DNA from: Clostridiaceae bacterium | Lineage (GTDB): Bacteria > Bacillota > Clostridia > DSM-8532 | Assembly: GCA_012521705.1 (NCBI GenBank) | Contig: JAAYLX010000046.1 | Coordinates: 1-33,607 of the forward strand | Direction of reading: 5' to 3' | DNA: 33,607 nucleotides | In this document: positions 1 through 8,255 of the stretch, piece after piece | Numbering within the stretch: position 1 is the stretch's first letter | Layout of the letters: every line of letters starts with the position of its first letter | Position numbers and translations under genes: made by a program | Notes under the pieces: model-generated | What the model was told of the DNA's origin: nothing | The model's input: only the letters and a program-made list of their open reading frames with translations | The model's database searches: none

Positions 1-696
1 TATAAATACTGCCGAGAAGCCTTCTTCGAATATTTCATCAATGGTAAGGGTTTTGCCTATTACCATATTGGTACGAATCTTTACTCCCTGTGCAACAAGT
101 CCGTCAATTTCCTTCTGAACAAGTTCTTTCGGAAGTCTGAATTCAGGGATACCGTAAACCAAAACTCCGCCGGCGGTATGGAACGCTTCAAAGATTGTCA
201 CATCATAGCCAAGCTTCACAAGGTCTCCGGCACAGGACAGGCCTGCAGGACCCGAACCGATAATGGCGACTTTCTTGCCATTGCTTTCAACTTTTTCAGG
301 TTTTTTATCCAAATGCTCCATAGCCCAGTCTGCTACAAAACGCTCAAGACGGCCTATTCCAACGGCTTCCCCTTTAATGCCGCGCACACATTTCTGCTCG
401 CACTGGGATTCCTGGGGGCATACTCTGCCGCAAACTGCCGGGAGACTGTTTGTTTCTGTGATTTTATAATATGCTTCTTCAAATTTACCCTGAGCAACCA
501 GGGTAATGAAATCCGGTATCTTGACATTAACAGGACAACCTGACACACAAGGCCTGTGTTTGCAGTTAAGGCAGCGCTCCGCCTCTTCCTTTGCCATTTC
601 TTCGGTATAGCCCAAAGCTACTTCATCAAAATTATGCCTTCTTATTTCAGGATTCTGTTCAGGCATAGGTACTTTTTTTGGTGACATATTAGGCAT
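1..696 (-). CDS. nfnB: NADPH-side subunit of NfnAB transhydrogenase / glutamate synthase small-subunit family (3' truncated by window edge)
   Basis: The frame is open from an ATG at 696 to the window edge, giving 232 residues with no stop, so the gene continues outside. The N-terminal part carries two cysteine groups (CLNCKHRPC-x3-C near residues 42-54 and CGRVCPQESQCEQKC further on), the two [4Fe-4S] sites of the GltD/NfnB family. A GSGPAGLSCAGDL dinucleotide-binding loop follows at about residue 150 for FAD. In NfnB this subunit holds FAD and NADPH and works with NfnA in electron bifurcation between NADH, ferredoxin and NADPH. The start lies directly after the nfnA stop (stop 699-697, ATG 696), which implies translational coupling; a GGGGGTG ribosome site sits within the end of nfnA. 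Because nfnA is next to it, NfnB is favoured over a true glutamate synthase subunit. Confidence 0.9.
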   Translation of the reverse strand, partial: MPNMSPKKVPMPEQNPEIRRHNFDEVALGYTEEMAKEEAERCLNCKHRPCVSGCPVNVKIPDFITLVAQGKFEEAYYKITETNSLPAVCGRVCPQESQCEQKCVRGIKGEAVGIGRLERFVADWAMEHLDKKPEKVESNGKKVAIIGSGPAGLSCAGDLVKLGYDVTIFEAFHTAGGVLVYGIPEFRLPKELVQKEIDGLVAQGVKIRTNMVIGKTLTIDEIFEEGFSAVFI

Positions 697-1521
697 TCAT
701 TGCACCCCCAGTCTGCATATGTGATCTTTTTCATGGTCTTTGTACATGGAAAGGCGGCGCATTAGCTCATTGAAATCCACTTCATGCCCGTCAAAGTCAG
801 GACCGTCCACGCAGGCGAATTTTGTTTGTCCGCCAACAGTTACACGGCATCCGCCGCACATACCTGTTCCGTCTATCATGATGGGGTTAAGGCTTACGAT
901 GGTTTTCATATTATAAGCCCTTGTCACATCACAGACCACCTTCATCATAATCGGCGGACCGATGGCTATGACAACGTCGTATGTATTTCCTTCTTCAATC
1001 AGCTTTTTAAGAATATCGGACACAAACCCTTTTGTGCCATTGGAACCATCATCAGTGGTGACAATAAGCTTATCAGATACCTGGGCCATTTCCTTCTCAA
1101 GTATGATAAGGTCTTTATTTCTGAAGCCGGCAATTACGTGGACTTCAACACCCATTGAATGCAATTTTTTAGCCTGGGGATATGCAATGGCAGTTCCCAG
1201 ACCGCCGCCGATAACAGCAGCTTTTTTGACTCCCTCAAAATGGGATGCATTGCCCAACGGACCGGCAAAATCAGCAATACTATCCCCTGCGTTCAGGGAA
1301 CCAAGCATCTTGGTTGTTGCTCCAACCTCCTGAAAAATAATGGTGACAGTGCCCTTTTCTCTGTCAAAATCTGCAATGGTCAGGGGAACCCGCTCTCCAT
1401 CTTCGTTAACACGAAGGATTATAAATTGGCCGGGTTCAGCTTTCCGTGCAACATAGGGCGCTTCGATCTCAAGAAGTTTAACGTTTGGATTCAAAACTTC
1501 TTTTCTGATGATTCTGTACAT
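697..1521 (-). CDS. nfnA: NADH-side flavoprotein subunit of NfnAB (ferredoxin-NADP+ reductase / sulfide dehydrogenase subunit family)
   Basis: This 274-residue protein has the ferredoxin-NADP reductase-like fold order. An N-terminal FAD-binding barrel (APYVARKAEPGQFIILR, then ERVPLTIAD) is followed by an NAD-binding half (AAVIGGGLGTAIAYPQAK). A C-terminal cysteine motif C-x2-C-x11-C at 222, 225 and 237 is the [2Fe-2S] ligand set of NfnA and dihydroorotate dehydrogenase electron-transfer subunits. NfnA oxidises NADH and passes electrons to ferredoxin and, through NfnB, to NADP+. The absence of pyrD nearby and the directly adjoining NfnB gene decide in favour of NfnA over PyrK. The start has a GGGAGGG site nine bases upstream. 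It is cytoplasmic and the first gene of the unit. Confidence 0.92.
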   Translation of the reverse strand: MYRIIRKEVLNPNVKLLEIEAPYVARKAEPGQFIILRVNEDGERVPLTIADFDREKGTVTIIFQEVGATTKMLGSLNAGDSIADFAGPLGNASHFEGVKKAAVIGGGLGTAIAYPQAKKLHSMGVEVHVIAGFRNKDLIILEKEMAQVSDKLIVTTDDGSNGTKGFVSDILKKLIEEGNTYDVVIAIGPPIMMKVVCDVTRAYNMKTIVSLNPIMIDGTGMCGGCRVTVGGQTKFACVDGPDFDGHEVDFNELMRRLSMYKDHEKDHICRLGVQ

Positions 1522-1589
1522 TCTTACAGATCCCTCCCCAAATATACTATCTGCAAATAAAATTCTGTGGTCTGAGCGGTCGACAATTA

Positions 1590-1618
1590 TGTATATAAGA
1601 TTGTATAAAAATTCACAA
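1590..1618 (-). promoter_or_regulatory. Candidate sigma-A promoter for nfnAB
   Basis: On the minus strand TTGTGA (1618-1613) and TATACA (1595-1590) are separated by 17 bases, about 70 bases before the nfnA start. The spacing is ideal, but each box has mismatches and the surroundings are AT-rich, so a chance match is possible. Confidence 0.35.
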
Positions 1619-1710
1619 ATTCATTATATTCATAAAACCTGGACTGCCAATTCCGAGAATACCTTTGGTGTTTATTATACTAAATAAAACAGTGTATATA
1701 AATATGAAAA

Positions 1711-2877
1711 TTAACGGAAATTTTTATTTCCGTGCAAAACGGCTATTTTAAATATTATTACGGATAAGGAAAAAACAAGCAGTCCTATTCCGATAAGAAG
1801 CACGGTTCCGACTCCGTAATTTTGAATAATTATACCGCCGGCCGCAGAACCGATTACTGCCGTCAGGCTGCTGGTAATTGCATCCTGAAATGTCTGTGCT
1901 GAGGTTCTCAGGTCCTCGGGCGCAGTTTCATATACAAAAAGCCTCACAACCGGCAGGTAATTGCCAAAAGCCAGACCTTGGGCAACCATAGACACAATGA
2001 CCATGAAGGGGCTTTGGGTCAAATAGAGAATTATAAAATGGACTGTGAACAAAACACAGGAAAAGGCTATAAGAGTAAGAGCCTTAAACCGTTTTGCGAA
2101 TTTTTTTGATAATATGAGCACAGGTATTTCAGCCATGAGCCCGATAAAATAAGCAAATCCCAGATGTCCCGAATTTCCTTTTACGTTGTTCATTATAAGT
2201 GGAAGCAGAAGATGGGTTGTCCTGAAAGCAAGCCCGATTGTAAAGCAGATAAAAATAAAGAAGAGATATTCTCTGTTAGAAAACAGAATTTTGAAGCTTT
2301 CTTTCAGCCTGACCTTATTTCTGCTATCATAGGCATCCTCCGAACGAAACGCAAAAATAAGTGTTGTCCCTATAAAAAAAGAAGCTGCTATGAACATTGT
2401 CCGAAAACCAAACTTATTTATAACCCACCCGAAAATAAGCGCAAATACTCCGTATCCTGCAGAAGCCCAGAGCCTTATATGCCCATATTCCTCTTCATTG
2501 TCAGGCAGCTTTTTAAGTATCCAGGTGTCAAGGATTGACGGCTGCGGAACCTGGGAAAACCCTAATGCAAACATCATTATGATGATGAAAAAAGAGGTTT
2601 TGATGAACAAAAAAGACATTACCGATAACCATATAAGTATATTTGCCAGTATGAAATTTTTCTTGATTGTCCGGAATCTGTCACACATAAAACCCCAAAA
2701 GAACTGGCCGAAAATCCCGCCGCAGGTGCTTAAGGAGATGGCAAGCCCTATCTGGCTTTCTGTCAGACCTTTATCCTGAAAATACATCGCGGCAAATGAG
2801 GTAAATGAGCACCAGGAACACCAAAAAGTAAGCTGAATAATGCTGAACCTGATTTTATCTGGATTTCTCTTTTTCAT
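1711..2877 (-). CDS. Major facilitator superfamily transporter (MFS_1-like / HcaT-LacY-like branch)
   Basis: The predicted protein has 388 residues and about twelve hydrophobic segments, typical of a single-polypeptide MFS permease. The first helix region (FSIIQLTFWCSWCSFTSF) and the loop FWGFMCDRFRTIKKNF, a variant of the family loop 2-3 GxxxDrxg motif, support the assignment. The open frame extends 34 codons further upstream. The ATG at 2877 is preferred because AGAAAGGA lies seven bases before it and the extra residues are not membrane-like. The substrate cannot be told from sequence; relatives include 3-phenylpropionate and oligosaccharide permeases. It is transcribed alone, divergent from the SpoVB-like gene. 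A short inverted repeat (ACGGAAA/TTTCCGT) overlaps the last codons and could aid termination. Confidence 0.85.
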   Translation of the reverse strand: MKKRNPDKIRFSIIQLTFWCSWCSFTSFAAMYFQDKGLTESQIGLAISLSTCGGIFGQFFWGFMCDRFRTIKKNFILANILIWLSVMSFLFIKTSFFIIIMMFALGFSQVPQPSILDTWILKKLPDNEEEYGHIRLWASAGYGVFALIFGWVINKFGFRTMFIAASFFIGTTLIFAFRSEDAYDSRNKVRLKESFKILFSNREYLFFIFICFTIGLAFRTTHLLLPLIMNNVKGNSGHLGFAYFIGLMAEIPVLILSKKFAKRFKALTLIAFSCVLFTVHFIILYLTQSPFMVIVSMVAQGLAFGNYLPVVRLFVYETAPEDLRTSAQTFQDAITSSLTAVIGSAAGGIIIQNYGVGTVLLIGIGLLVFSLSVIIFKIAVLHGNKNFR

Positions 2878-3027
2878 TGACAATCCTTTCTTAAACAGAC
2901 CATTCAGGGCATTACTGCCATCAGTACAAATTGTCCGGATATTTTTCGCATTCTGAAAGACATATCTATTCTGCTGCAATAAAACCGTTATTTATTCAAT
3001 TCAAAATAATATGATTGAGTTATGTAA

Positions 3028-3056
3028 ACATATCTTTTCAAAAAATTTCATAGAAT
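3028..3056 (+). promoter_or_regulatory. Candidate sigma-E-like sporulation promoter of spoVB
   Basis: ACATATC (3028-3034) and CATAGAAT (3049-3056) lie 14 bases apart, 31 bases before the flippase ATG. This resembles the Bacillus sigma-E pattern (KMATATT, 14-15 bases, CATACAAT) with two mismatches upstream and one downstream. SpoVB is a sigma-E gene in Bacillus subtilis, which makes the match sensible but not proven. Confidence 0.35.
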
Positions 3057-3086
3057 GAATGGACATAATACTTTGGGAGGATCTGA

Positions 3087-4643
3087 ATGGCTAAGCGTTC
3101 ACTTAAATATAATGCGGCCGTTCTTTCCGTTACAGGGTTCCTTGTAAAAGTTATAGGATTCTTTTACAGAATATTTATTGCCAACAGCATCGGTTCAGAA
3201 GGTCTGGGTTTATACCAGCTTGTAACGCCAATATATTCCCTTCTGATTTTGGTTCTTGCTGCCGGTGTCCAGACAGCGGTATCGCGTTTTGTCGCTGAAG
3301 ATGCTTCCAGAAATAAGGAATACAGAGGATTCAGAATAACAAACCTGGCAGCTGCTATTGTACTGATTGCAGGTGTTTTGATTTGCTCAGTTCTATTGTT
3401 CAATCTTGACTCCTGGGTTTTGTCCCTCACCGGGGACGCAAGAACCAGGCGTTCCTTGATAATCACTTTAATACTTGTGCCCCCGATTGCCGCGGCCTGC
3501 GCCTATAAAGGCTATTTCTACGGCAGGGAGGAAATGATGCCCAATTCAGTTTCCCAGGTTATGGAGCAGGTTTCCAAGCTTGTTTTCGTAATCCTGCTGC
3601 ATGGTTCCTTCAAGGGAAAAGGCGTCGAAAGCATGTGCCTCCTGGCTGTCATGGCAATGCTTTTTGGTGAATGTGTAAATGTGCTCACAGTTTTTATAGC
3701 ATTCTTGTTCCGCAGAGCAAAAAGCAAATCCACTTACATGCACAATACAAGGCGATGGAGTGATATAAAGAAGATCTGCAAGGTTGCAGTGCCCATTTCG
3801 GTCAACAGATTAATCCTGTCCGCAATAGGTACGGCGGAAAGCCTTATACTTCCCAGAAGGTTATTACTGTATGGCTACTCCTTCCAACAGAGTCTCAGTG
3901 AGTTCGGAAAGCTGAGCGGTATGGCTGCACCCCTGGTCTTTTTCCCTTCAATGCTTCCGGGCGCGCTGGCAACTGCCCTGGTACCGGCAATTGCAGGATC
4001 TATTGCGGCTAAACGTTATTCGGTTGCCAACAGGCAGATCTCCCAGTCAATAAAGCTGACACTTACCATGGGGCTTGTGTTTACTGTCTTTTTTGCCTGC
4101 TGCAGCCATGAAATAGCCGAGCTCATATATCCCGGTCATGGTGTGGGAGAAATCCTGTATTTACTGTCTTTTACAGGTATATTCCTGTATCTTCAGCAGA
4201 CAATGCTGGGTATATTAAACGGTCTTGCCAGGGAAACATCAATATTAATAAACACATTGGCAGGAAGCGTAATAAGGCTGACACTTATATGGTTCCTGAT
4301 GCCAATATGGGGTATAAAGGCATACGTTTATTCAGTTATTGCCGGAAGTATTCTTGTAGTTGTTCTCAATTTCAGGGAGATAATAAAGATAACCGGAATG
4401 TCAATTGACATAGGGGAGTGGCTGGTAAAACCCCTTGCAACAGCTCTTATTGCATCCATTGTTGCGATTGTCGCCAAGAAAATTCCTTATTATCTGAATT
4501 TGCCCGGAAAGATGGCCCTTATGAGTTCCGCCGGAATTTCAATCCTGGTGATTGTTCTGGTTTTCTTCATGACAGGTATAATAAAAAGGGAAGATATTGA
4601 ACGCTGGGCGGGCGGCAGAAAAATAGGATTCAAAAAAAGATGA
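3087..4643 (+). CDS. spoVB: Stage V sporulation protein B-like lipid/polysaccharide flippase (MOP superfamily)
   Basis: A 518-residue integral membrane protein, the length usual for SpoVB, with about fourteen hydrophobic segments. The N terminus (SVTGFLVKVIGFFYRIFIANSIG) carries the family signature. It is followed by GLGLYQLVTPIYSL and a C-terminal polysaccharide-synthesis region (LNGLARETSILINTLAGSVIRL). Members of the MurJ/SpoVB/Wzx group move lipid-linked glycans across the membrane; SpoVB itself is needed for spore cortex. GGGAGGATCTGA before the ATG is a strong ribosome site. It stands alone between the divergent MFS gene and the heat-shock gene. A vegetative MurJ/YtgP-type paralogue with the same fold is the main alternative. 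Confidence 0.8.
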   Translation: MAKRSLKYNAAVLSVTGFLVKVIGFFYRIFIANSIGSEGLGLYQLVTPIYSLLILVLAAGVQTAVSRFVAEDASRNKEYRGFRITNLAAAIVLIAGVLICSVLLFNLDSWVLSLTGDARTRRSLIITLILVPPIAAACAYKGYFYGREEMMPNSVSQVMEQVSKLVFVILLHGSFKGKGVESMCLLAVMAMLFGECVNVLTVFIAFLFRRAKSKSTYMHNTRRWSDIKKICKVAVPISVNRLILSAIGTAESLILPRRLLLYGYSFQQSLSEFGKLSGMAAPLVFFPSMLPGALATALVPAIAGSIAAKRYSVANRQISQSIKLTLTMGLVFTVFFACCSHEIAELIYPGHGVGEILYLLSFTGIFLYLQQTMLGILNGLARETSILINTLAGSVIRLTLIWFLMPIWGIKAYVYSVIAGSILVVVLNFREIIKITGMSIDIGEWLVKPLATALIASIVAIVAKKIPYYLNLPGKMALMSSAGISILVIVLVFFMTGIIKREDIERWAGGRKIGFKKR

Positions 4644-4708
4644 AATAATTAGGATTAGTTTAAAAAGACAAGATAATTAAAGTTAATCACAGCTATTTTC
4701 CCATAAAT

Positions 4709-4725
4709 AGTCAAAGTAAGTCAAA
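4709..4725 (+). promoter_or_regulatory. CtsR operator, upstream box
   Basis: AGTCAAA-GTA-AGTCAAA is an exact match to the CtsR direct heptad repeat (RGTCAAA, three bases, RGTCAAA) of low-G+C Gram-positive bacteria. A further partial half-site (ATCAAA) follows. It lies about 24 bases upstream of the probable -35 element of the small heat-shock gene. Confidence 0.85.
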
Positions 4726-4732
4726 ATCAAAT

Positions 4733-4762
4733 TTGATGTTTTATAAATATAAAGAGTAAAAT
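4733..4762 (+). promoter_or_regulatory. Candidate sigma-A promoter of the Hsp20 gene
   Basis: TTGATG (4733-4738) and TAAAAT (4757-4762) are separated by 18 bases, between the two CtsR boxes. An overlapping TATACT at 4762-4767 is an alternative -10. Either placement puts the start of transcription at or just before the downstream CtsR box, so a bound repressor would block it. Confidence 0.5.
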
Positions 4763-4772
4763 ATACTTGCAA

Positions 4773-4789
4773 GGTCAAAGAAAGTCAAA
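4773..4789 (+). promoter_or_regulatory. CtsR operator, downstream box
   Basis: GGTCAAA-GAA-AGTCAAA is a second exact CtsR heptad repeat, again followed by ATCAAA. Its start is 64 bases after the start of the first box, close to six helical turns, so both boxes face the same side of the helix. It overlaps the expected early transcribed region. Confidence 0.85.
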
Positions 4790-4832
4790 ATCAAAATAAA
4801 CCAAATACTTATGATTTATAGGAGGTGTCACC

Positions 4833-5282
4833 ATGTTTGGTTTAGTTCCTTATTCCTGGAGGAAGAGAAACATAGCAAGAAGAGATGACATATTTGGTAT
4901 TGACAGATTTTTTGAGGACTTTTTCAGAGATCCTTTCTTTGAAAGATGGTCATTGATGGCAAATCCTATCCGCGCCGACGTTAAGGAAACCGATACCCAA
5001 TACATCATAGAAGCTGAATTACCGGGAGTTAAAAAGGAGGACATCTTTATTGATCTTCAGGGTAATGTTTTAACTCTTGGTGTGGACATGAAACAGGAGA
5101 CAAACGAGGAAGATGACGGCTACATCTACAAAGAGCGCAGAAGCGGTTCCTTCAGAAGGAGTTTCAACGTAGAGAACATCAGAGAGGAAGACATCAAAGC
5201 CAACTACAAAAACGGGTTGCTCACTGTAATCCTTCCAAAGGCAGAACCTGATAAAAGAAGCAAGAGAATCGAAATTGAATAG
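4833..5282 (+). CDS. Small heat-shock protein, Hsp20/alpha-crystallin family
   Basis: A 149-residue cytoplasmic chaperone of usual family length. The N-terminal arm (about 1-40) contains the DIFGIDRFFEDFFRDPF stretch common in clostridial Hsp18. The alpha-crystallin domain (about 45-140) includes ADVKETDTQYIIEAELPGV and ends with the A-x-x-x-NGLLTVILPK signature. A short basic tail follows. Such proteins hold unfolded clients in an ATP-independent way. GGAGGTG lies seven bases before the ATG. The two CtsR boxes upstream predict CtsR repression at normal temperature and release on heat shock; ctsR itself is not in this window. The gene is monocistronic, with a terminator at 5317. Confidence 0.96.
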   Translation: MFGLVPYSWRKRNIARRDDIFGIDRFFEDFFRDPFFERWSLMANPIRADVKETDTQYIIEAELPGVKKEDIFIDLQGNVLTLGVDMKQETNEEDDGYIYKERRSGSFRRSFNVENIREEDIKANYKNGLLTVILPKAEPDKRSKRIEIE

Positions 5283-5316
5283 TACCCCTTCTTTGTAGAT
5301 CAGCCGTTTAAATATG

Positions 5317-5347
5317 AGCTGCCGGATAATGGGCCGGCAGCTTTCTT
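5317..5347 (+). terminator. Intrinsic terminator after Hsp20
   Basis: AGCTGCCGG (5317-5325) pairs perfectly with CCGGCAGCT (5334-5342) around an eight-base loop and is followed by a T-rich run broken by one C. It lies 35 bases after the Hsp20 stop. Confidence 0.75.
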
Positions 5348-5373
5348 TATGCCTTAAGCTGCATGGCTGCCCA

Positions 5374-5401
5374 TTGCATGTTTCCGCACATAATGTATAA
5401 T
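5374..5401 (+). promoter_or_regulatory. Candidate sigma-A promoter for the PHP-prfA unit
   Basis: TTGCAT (5374-5379) and a perfect TATAAT (5396-5401) are 16 bases apart, giving a start near 5408 and a leader of about 140 bases before the PHP gene. I see no clear element in the rest of that leader. Confidence 0.55.
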
Positions 5402-5546
5402 TGTATTGGCATGTGCAAATAAAAGGAACAAGATGCAGAATATTTGCCTTTGCCAGGTTGAATATCAGCCTTCTGCAAGGCTGGACAGCATATATGGGCT
5501 TGTAAATAAAAAACAGGCCTTGTAATAATGATAGGAAGTGTACGAA

Positions 5547-6266
5547 TTGAAACTTATTGCAGATTGTCATTTTCATACTATATCAAGCGGTCACGCTTAC
5601 AGTACAATTACCGAATATGCAAAAGAAGCTTCGGAAAAAGGTCTTGAACTTATAGGGATGACCGACCATGGGCCAATGTTGCCCGGAAGCTGCCACATGT
5701 ACCATTTTGACAATTTAAAAATTATTCCCGATTCAATGTTCGGTGTAGAGATCCTTAAAGGGATGGAAGCTAATATTTTGGATTATGACGGCACTCTGGA
5801 TGCTGTTGATACTGTCACCGGGCACCTTGAAGTTCTTATTGCAAGTTTTCATACACCTTGCCTCGCTCCCGGAACCCGGGAAGAAAATACACGGGCAATG
5901 ATAAACGCTATGAAAAATCCTTTTGTAAATATTCTGGGCCATCCTGACGACGGACGTATTGAAGTTGATTACACTGAAATTGCGAAAGCCGCGGCCCACT
6001 ACGGGGTATTGATTGAGGTAAACAACTCCTCGCTCAGACCCACCTCATTCAGATTGAATGCTACCGAGAATTATAAAAGACTACTTGAAGAGTGCTGTAA
6101 AAATAATGTATATATTATTATTAACAGTGATTCTCACATTCACACCGATATAGGCGAATTCGAAGAAGCCCTGAATCTGGTCAAAGAAGTAGGTTATCCA
6201 AAAGAACTTATTGCAAACGCCAGTTTGAAAAGACTGAAAAACAGGCTGTTTATAAGGAGAAAGTAA
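5547..6266 (+). CDS. PHP-domain phosphatase, YcdX family
   Basis: The protein has 239 residues from the TTG at 5547. I prefer this start to the GTG at 5538 because AGGAAGTG then sits six bases upstream, whereas the GTG lies inside that site. Metal-binding PHP motifs are in order: D6-C-H8-F-H10, HAYSTI, MTDHG, GMEANI, ASFHTP, GHPDDG and NSDSHIHTD. YcdX-type PHP enzymes bind a trinuclear metal site and hydrolyse small phosphoesters; the true substrate is not known for most. The gene is followed five bases later by prfA, whose ribosome site overlaps its last codons, so the two are coupled. Histidinol-phosphatase is an alternative label for the fold, but no his genes are near. Confidence 0.88.
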   Translation: MKLIADCHFHTISSGHAYSTITEYAKEASEKGLELIGMTDHGPMLPGSCHMYHFDNLKIIPDSMFGVEILKGMEANILDYDGTLDAVDTVTGHLEVLIASFHTPCLAPGTREENTRAMINAMKNPFVNILGHPDDGRIEVDYTEIAKAAAHYGVLIEVNNSSLRPTSFRLNATENYKRLLEECCKNNVYIIINSDSHIHTDIGEFEEALNLVKEVGYPKELIANASLKRLKNRLFIRRK

Positions 6267-6271
6267 GTCTT

Positions 6272-7351
6272 ATGTTTAAAAAGCTTGAAATGATAGAGAA
6301 CCGTTTTGAAGAACTCAATATGCGGCTTGCTGACCCCGAAGTCATCAATGACCATGAAAAGTATATGAAACTTATGAAGGAGCATTCCGAACTTTCTGAG
6401 ATTGTTGAAAAATTTCGGGAATACAAAGGTTTTGTTAAAGCTCTTGAGGATGCAAAACTGATGTATGAAGAAAACACAGATAAAGAGTTTGAGGAAATGC
6501 TTGACCTTGAAATAGAAAACGCCAAGGAAGGCATTGAACGCACCGAAAAGGAATTAAAAATCCTGCTTATACCCAAGGACCCCAATGATGACAAGAATGT
6601 TATTGTGGAAATCAGGGCGGGAGCCGGAGGAGACGAGGCTGCCCTTTTTGCGGCAGACCTGTACCGCATGTATACCCATTACGCCGAAAACAGAGGCTGG
6701 CCGGTAAGTCTCATTGATTCCAATCCTACTGAGATAGGCGGATTTAAGGAAGTCGTTTTCGAAATTGAGGGTAAGGGAGCTTATAGCCGCCTTAAATTTG
6801 AGAGCGGTGTTCACCGTGTCCAGAGAGTTCCGTCTACAGAATCCAGCGGCAGGATACATACATCCACAGCGACTGTTGCCGTACTCCCGGAAGTTGATGA
6901 TGTGCCAGAAGTTGAAATAAAACCCGGTGATATTGAAATAGATACTTTCAGAGCTTCAGGCGCGGGTGGTCAGCACGTAAACAAAACATCATCGGCTATC
7001 AGAATCACGCATCTCCCCACCGGCATTGTGGTCACCTGTCAGGACCAGCGTTCACAGCACAAGAACAAGGACAAGGCGATGAAAGTCTTGAAAGCAAGGC
7101 TTTATGAAATTGAAATGAAAAAGCACGCCTCAGAATTGGCCGAGAATCGCAAAAGCCAGGTAGGTACCGGTGACAGGAGTGAGAGAATAAGAACATACAA
7201 TTTCCCGCAGCGCCGGGTGACCGATCATCGTATCGGCTTGTCACTGTATACTATCGAAGAGTTTATGAACGGGGATATTGATGAAATGATCGATGCCCTT
7301 ATTACAACCGACCAGGCCGAGAAACTGATAACTCCTGAAGATGAAGATTAA
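6272..7351 (+). CDS. prfA: Peptide chain release factor 1
   Basis: A 359-residue protein, the usual RF1 length. The GGQ tripeptide that triggers peptidyl-tRNA hydrolysis is at residues 232-234 within [15 protein letters not shown]. The codon-recognition element reads PST in [14 protein letters not shown], matching the RF1 PxT type and not the SPF of RF2. RF1 reads UAA and UAG in the ribosomal A site. AAGGAGA lies twelve bases before the ATG, inside the end of the PHP gene. The usual partner, the methylase prmC, is not adjacent. Confidence 0.98.
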   Translation: MFKKLEMIENRFEELNMRLADPEVINDHEKYMKLMKEHSELSEIVEKFREYKGFVKALEDAKLMYEENTDKEFEEMLDLEIENAKEGIERTEKELKILLIPKDPNDDKNVIVEIRAGAGGDEAALFAADLYRMYTHYAENRGWPVSLIDSNPTEIGGFKEVVFEIEGKGAYSRLKFESGVHRVQRVPSTESSGRIHTSTATVAVLPEVDDVPEVEIKPGDIEIDTFRASGAGGQHVNKTSSAIRITHLPTGIVVTCQDQRSQHKNKDKAMKVLKARLYEIEMKKHASELAENRKSQVGTGDRSERIRTYNFPQRRVTDHRIGLSLYTIEEFMNGDIDEMIDALITTDQAEKLITPEDED

Positions 7352-7380
7352 ATCGGGCGGAAAATCAATCTAATAATATA

Positions 7381-7425
7381 TGAGGCTCCAGGACTATTAT
7401 GCAGTCTTGTGAGCCTCATTTATTA
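7381..7425. terminator. Bidirectional terminator between prfA and the DUF3298 gene
   Basis: TGAGGCTC (7381-7388) pairs with GAGCCTCA (7411-7418), with an inner GGACT/AGTCT extension and a short loop. TTTATTAT follows on the plus strand, and an A/T-rich run on the other side gives T's for the convergent minus-strand gene. Confidence 0.75.
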
Positions 7426-7492
7426 TAAAGAGAATTGAGTGAATTTTCCCAGAGATAATGATTAAGCAAAAATAATTTTCAGTAGACTATTG

Positions 7493-8167
7493 TCAGAAGC
7501 TATATTTAAGATTGCCGCCAAACAGGAGGTATGGAATTATGAACACCTGAATTCCGTTTGAATAAGGCGCAATAGTATAAAGAGGATAGAATATGGCAAT
7601 ACCTTTGTCGGTCAGATAATAATTCTTCTCATCAAAATACTTTTTCAGGTTTTCTCTCAGATTGTCAAAATAGTCGGCTTTCCCCATCAGTTTTCTTCTC
7701 TTTGCTTCCCCTTCAATGAATTCAAGCATGAAGTATTTATAATCCCAGCCTTTATTGAATAAATCCCCGAGGGCAAGTTGCCTGCCTCTTTTGATGTCCC
7801 AGGTGTTTCCGTACCTTACCGTATTTCCGTGAGCGCCTCCGGTAAACTCATAAATATCCCTGTACAGACTTACGAAATTATCTTTACAATATGTGGGTTC
7901 GAAAACTTCTACCAGCTCATAACTGTGGAAGGGGAAGCCCTGGGACTTTGATGAGTTATACTGCTTTATGGCTGAATTAAAAAGCTTGTTGGAAGCGTAT
8001 CTGTAATTCTGGTGGGCCTTTTGTCTGTAATACATGTTGAAAGGCATATTATAGCCTGCATATGGCTGTGGAATATACGGATAATCAATTTTAATTTCTA
8101 TCATTTGGGTTTTGTTATAGTAAAGTTTGTCTTTAATTGATTTGCTTTTAATAAAGTCACACTTCAT
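7493..8167 (-). CDS. DUF3298 (RsiV C-terminal-like) domain protein without signal peptide
   Basis: The protein has 224 residues from the ATG at 8167, chosen because GAGGTGG lies six bases upstream; the open frame runs five codons further. Residues about 25-95 match the DUF4163-like N-terminal half (YPYIPQPYAGYN). The DUF3298 half contains the hallmark GGAHGNT motif after IYEFT, then GRQLALGDLF and a C-terminal ALYTI/PYSNG-type strand. In anti-sigma factor RsiV this region binds lysozyme outside the cell, and in other proteins it accompanies envelope enzymes. Here no signal peptide or membrane helix is visible, so a cytoplasmic or unusually exported role must be assumed. Function is unknown. 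It is a single gene, convergent with prfA. Confidence 0.72.
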   Translation of the reverse strand: MKCDFIKSKSIKDKLYYNKTQMIEIKIDYPYIPQPYAGYNMPFNMYYRQKAHQNYRYASNKLFNSAIKQYNSSKSQGFPFHSYELVEVFEPTYCKDNFVSLYRDIYEFTGGAHGNTVRYGNTWDIKRGRQLALGDLFNKGWDYKYFMLEFIEGEAKRRKLMGKADYFDNLRENLKKYFDEKNYYLTDKGIAIFYPLYTIAPYSNGIQVFIIPYLLFGGNLKYSF

Positions 8168-8255
8168 TGCATACCACCTCACAACATTCTATTGATTTGG
8201 TATGCATTGCGTGCCAGTCCTATGAATAAACAATTCTGAGGATTCCGGGATTTAT

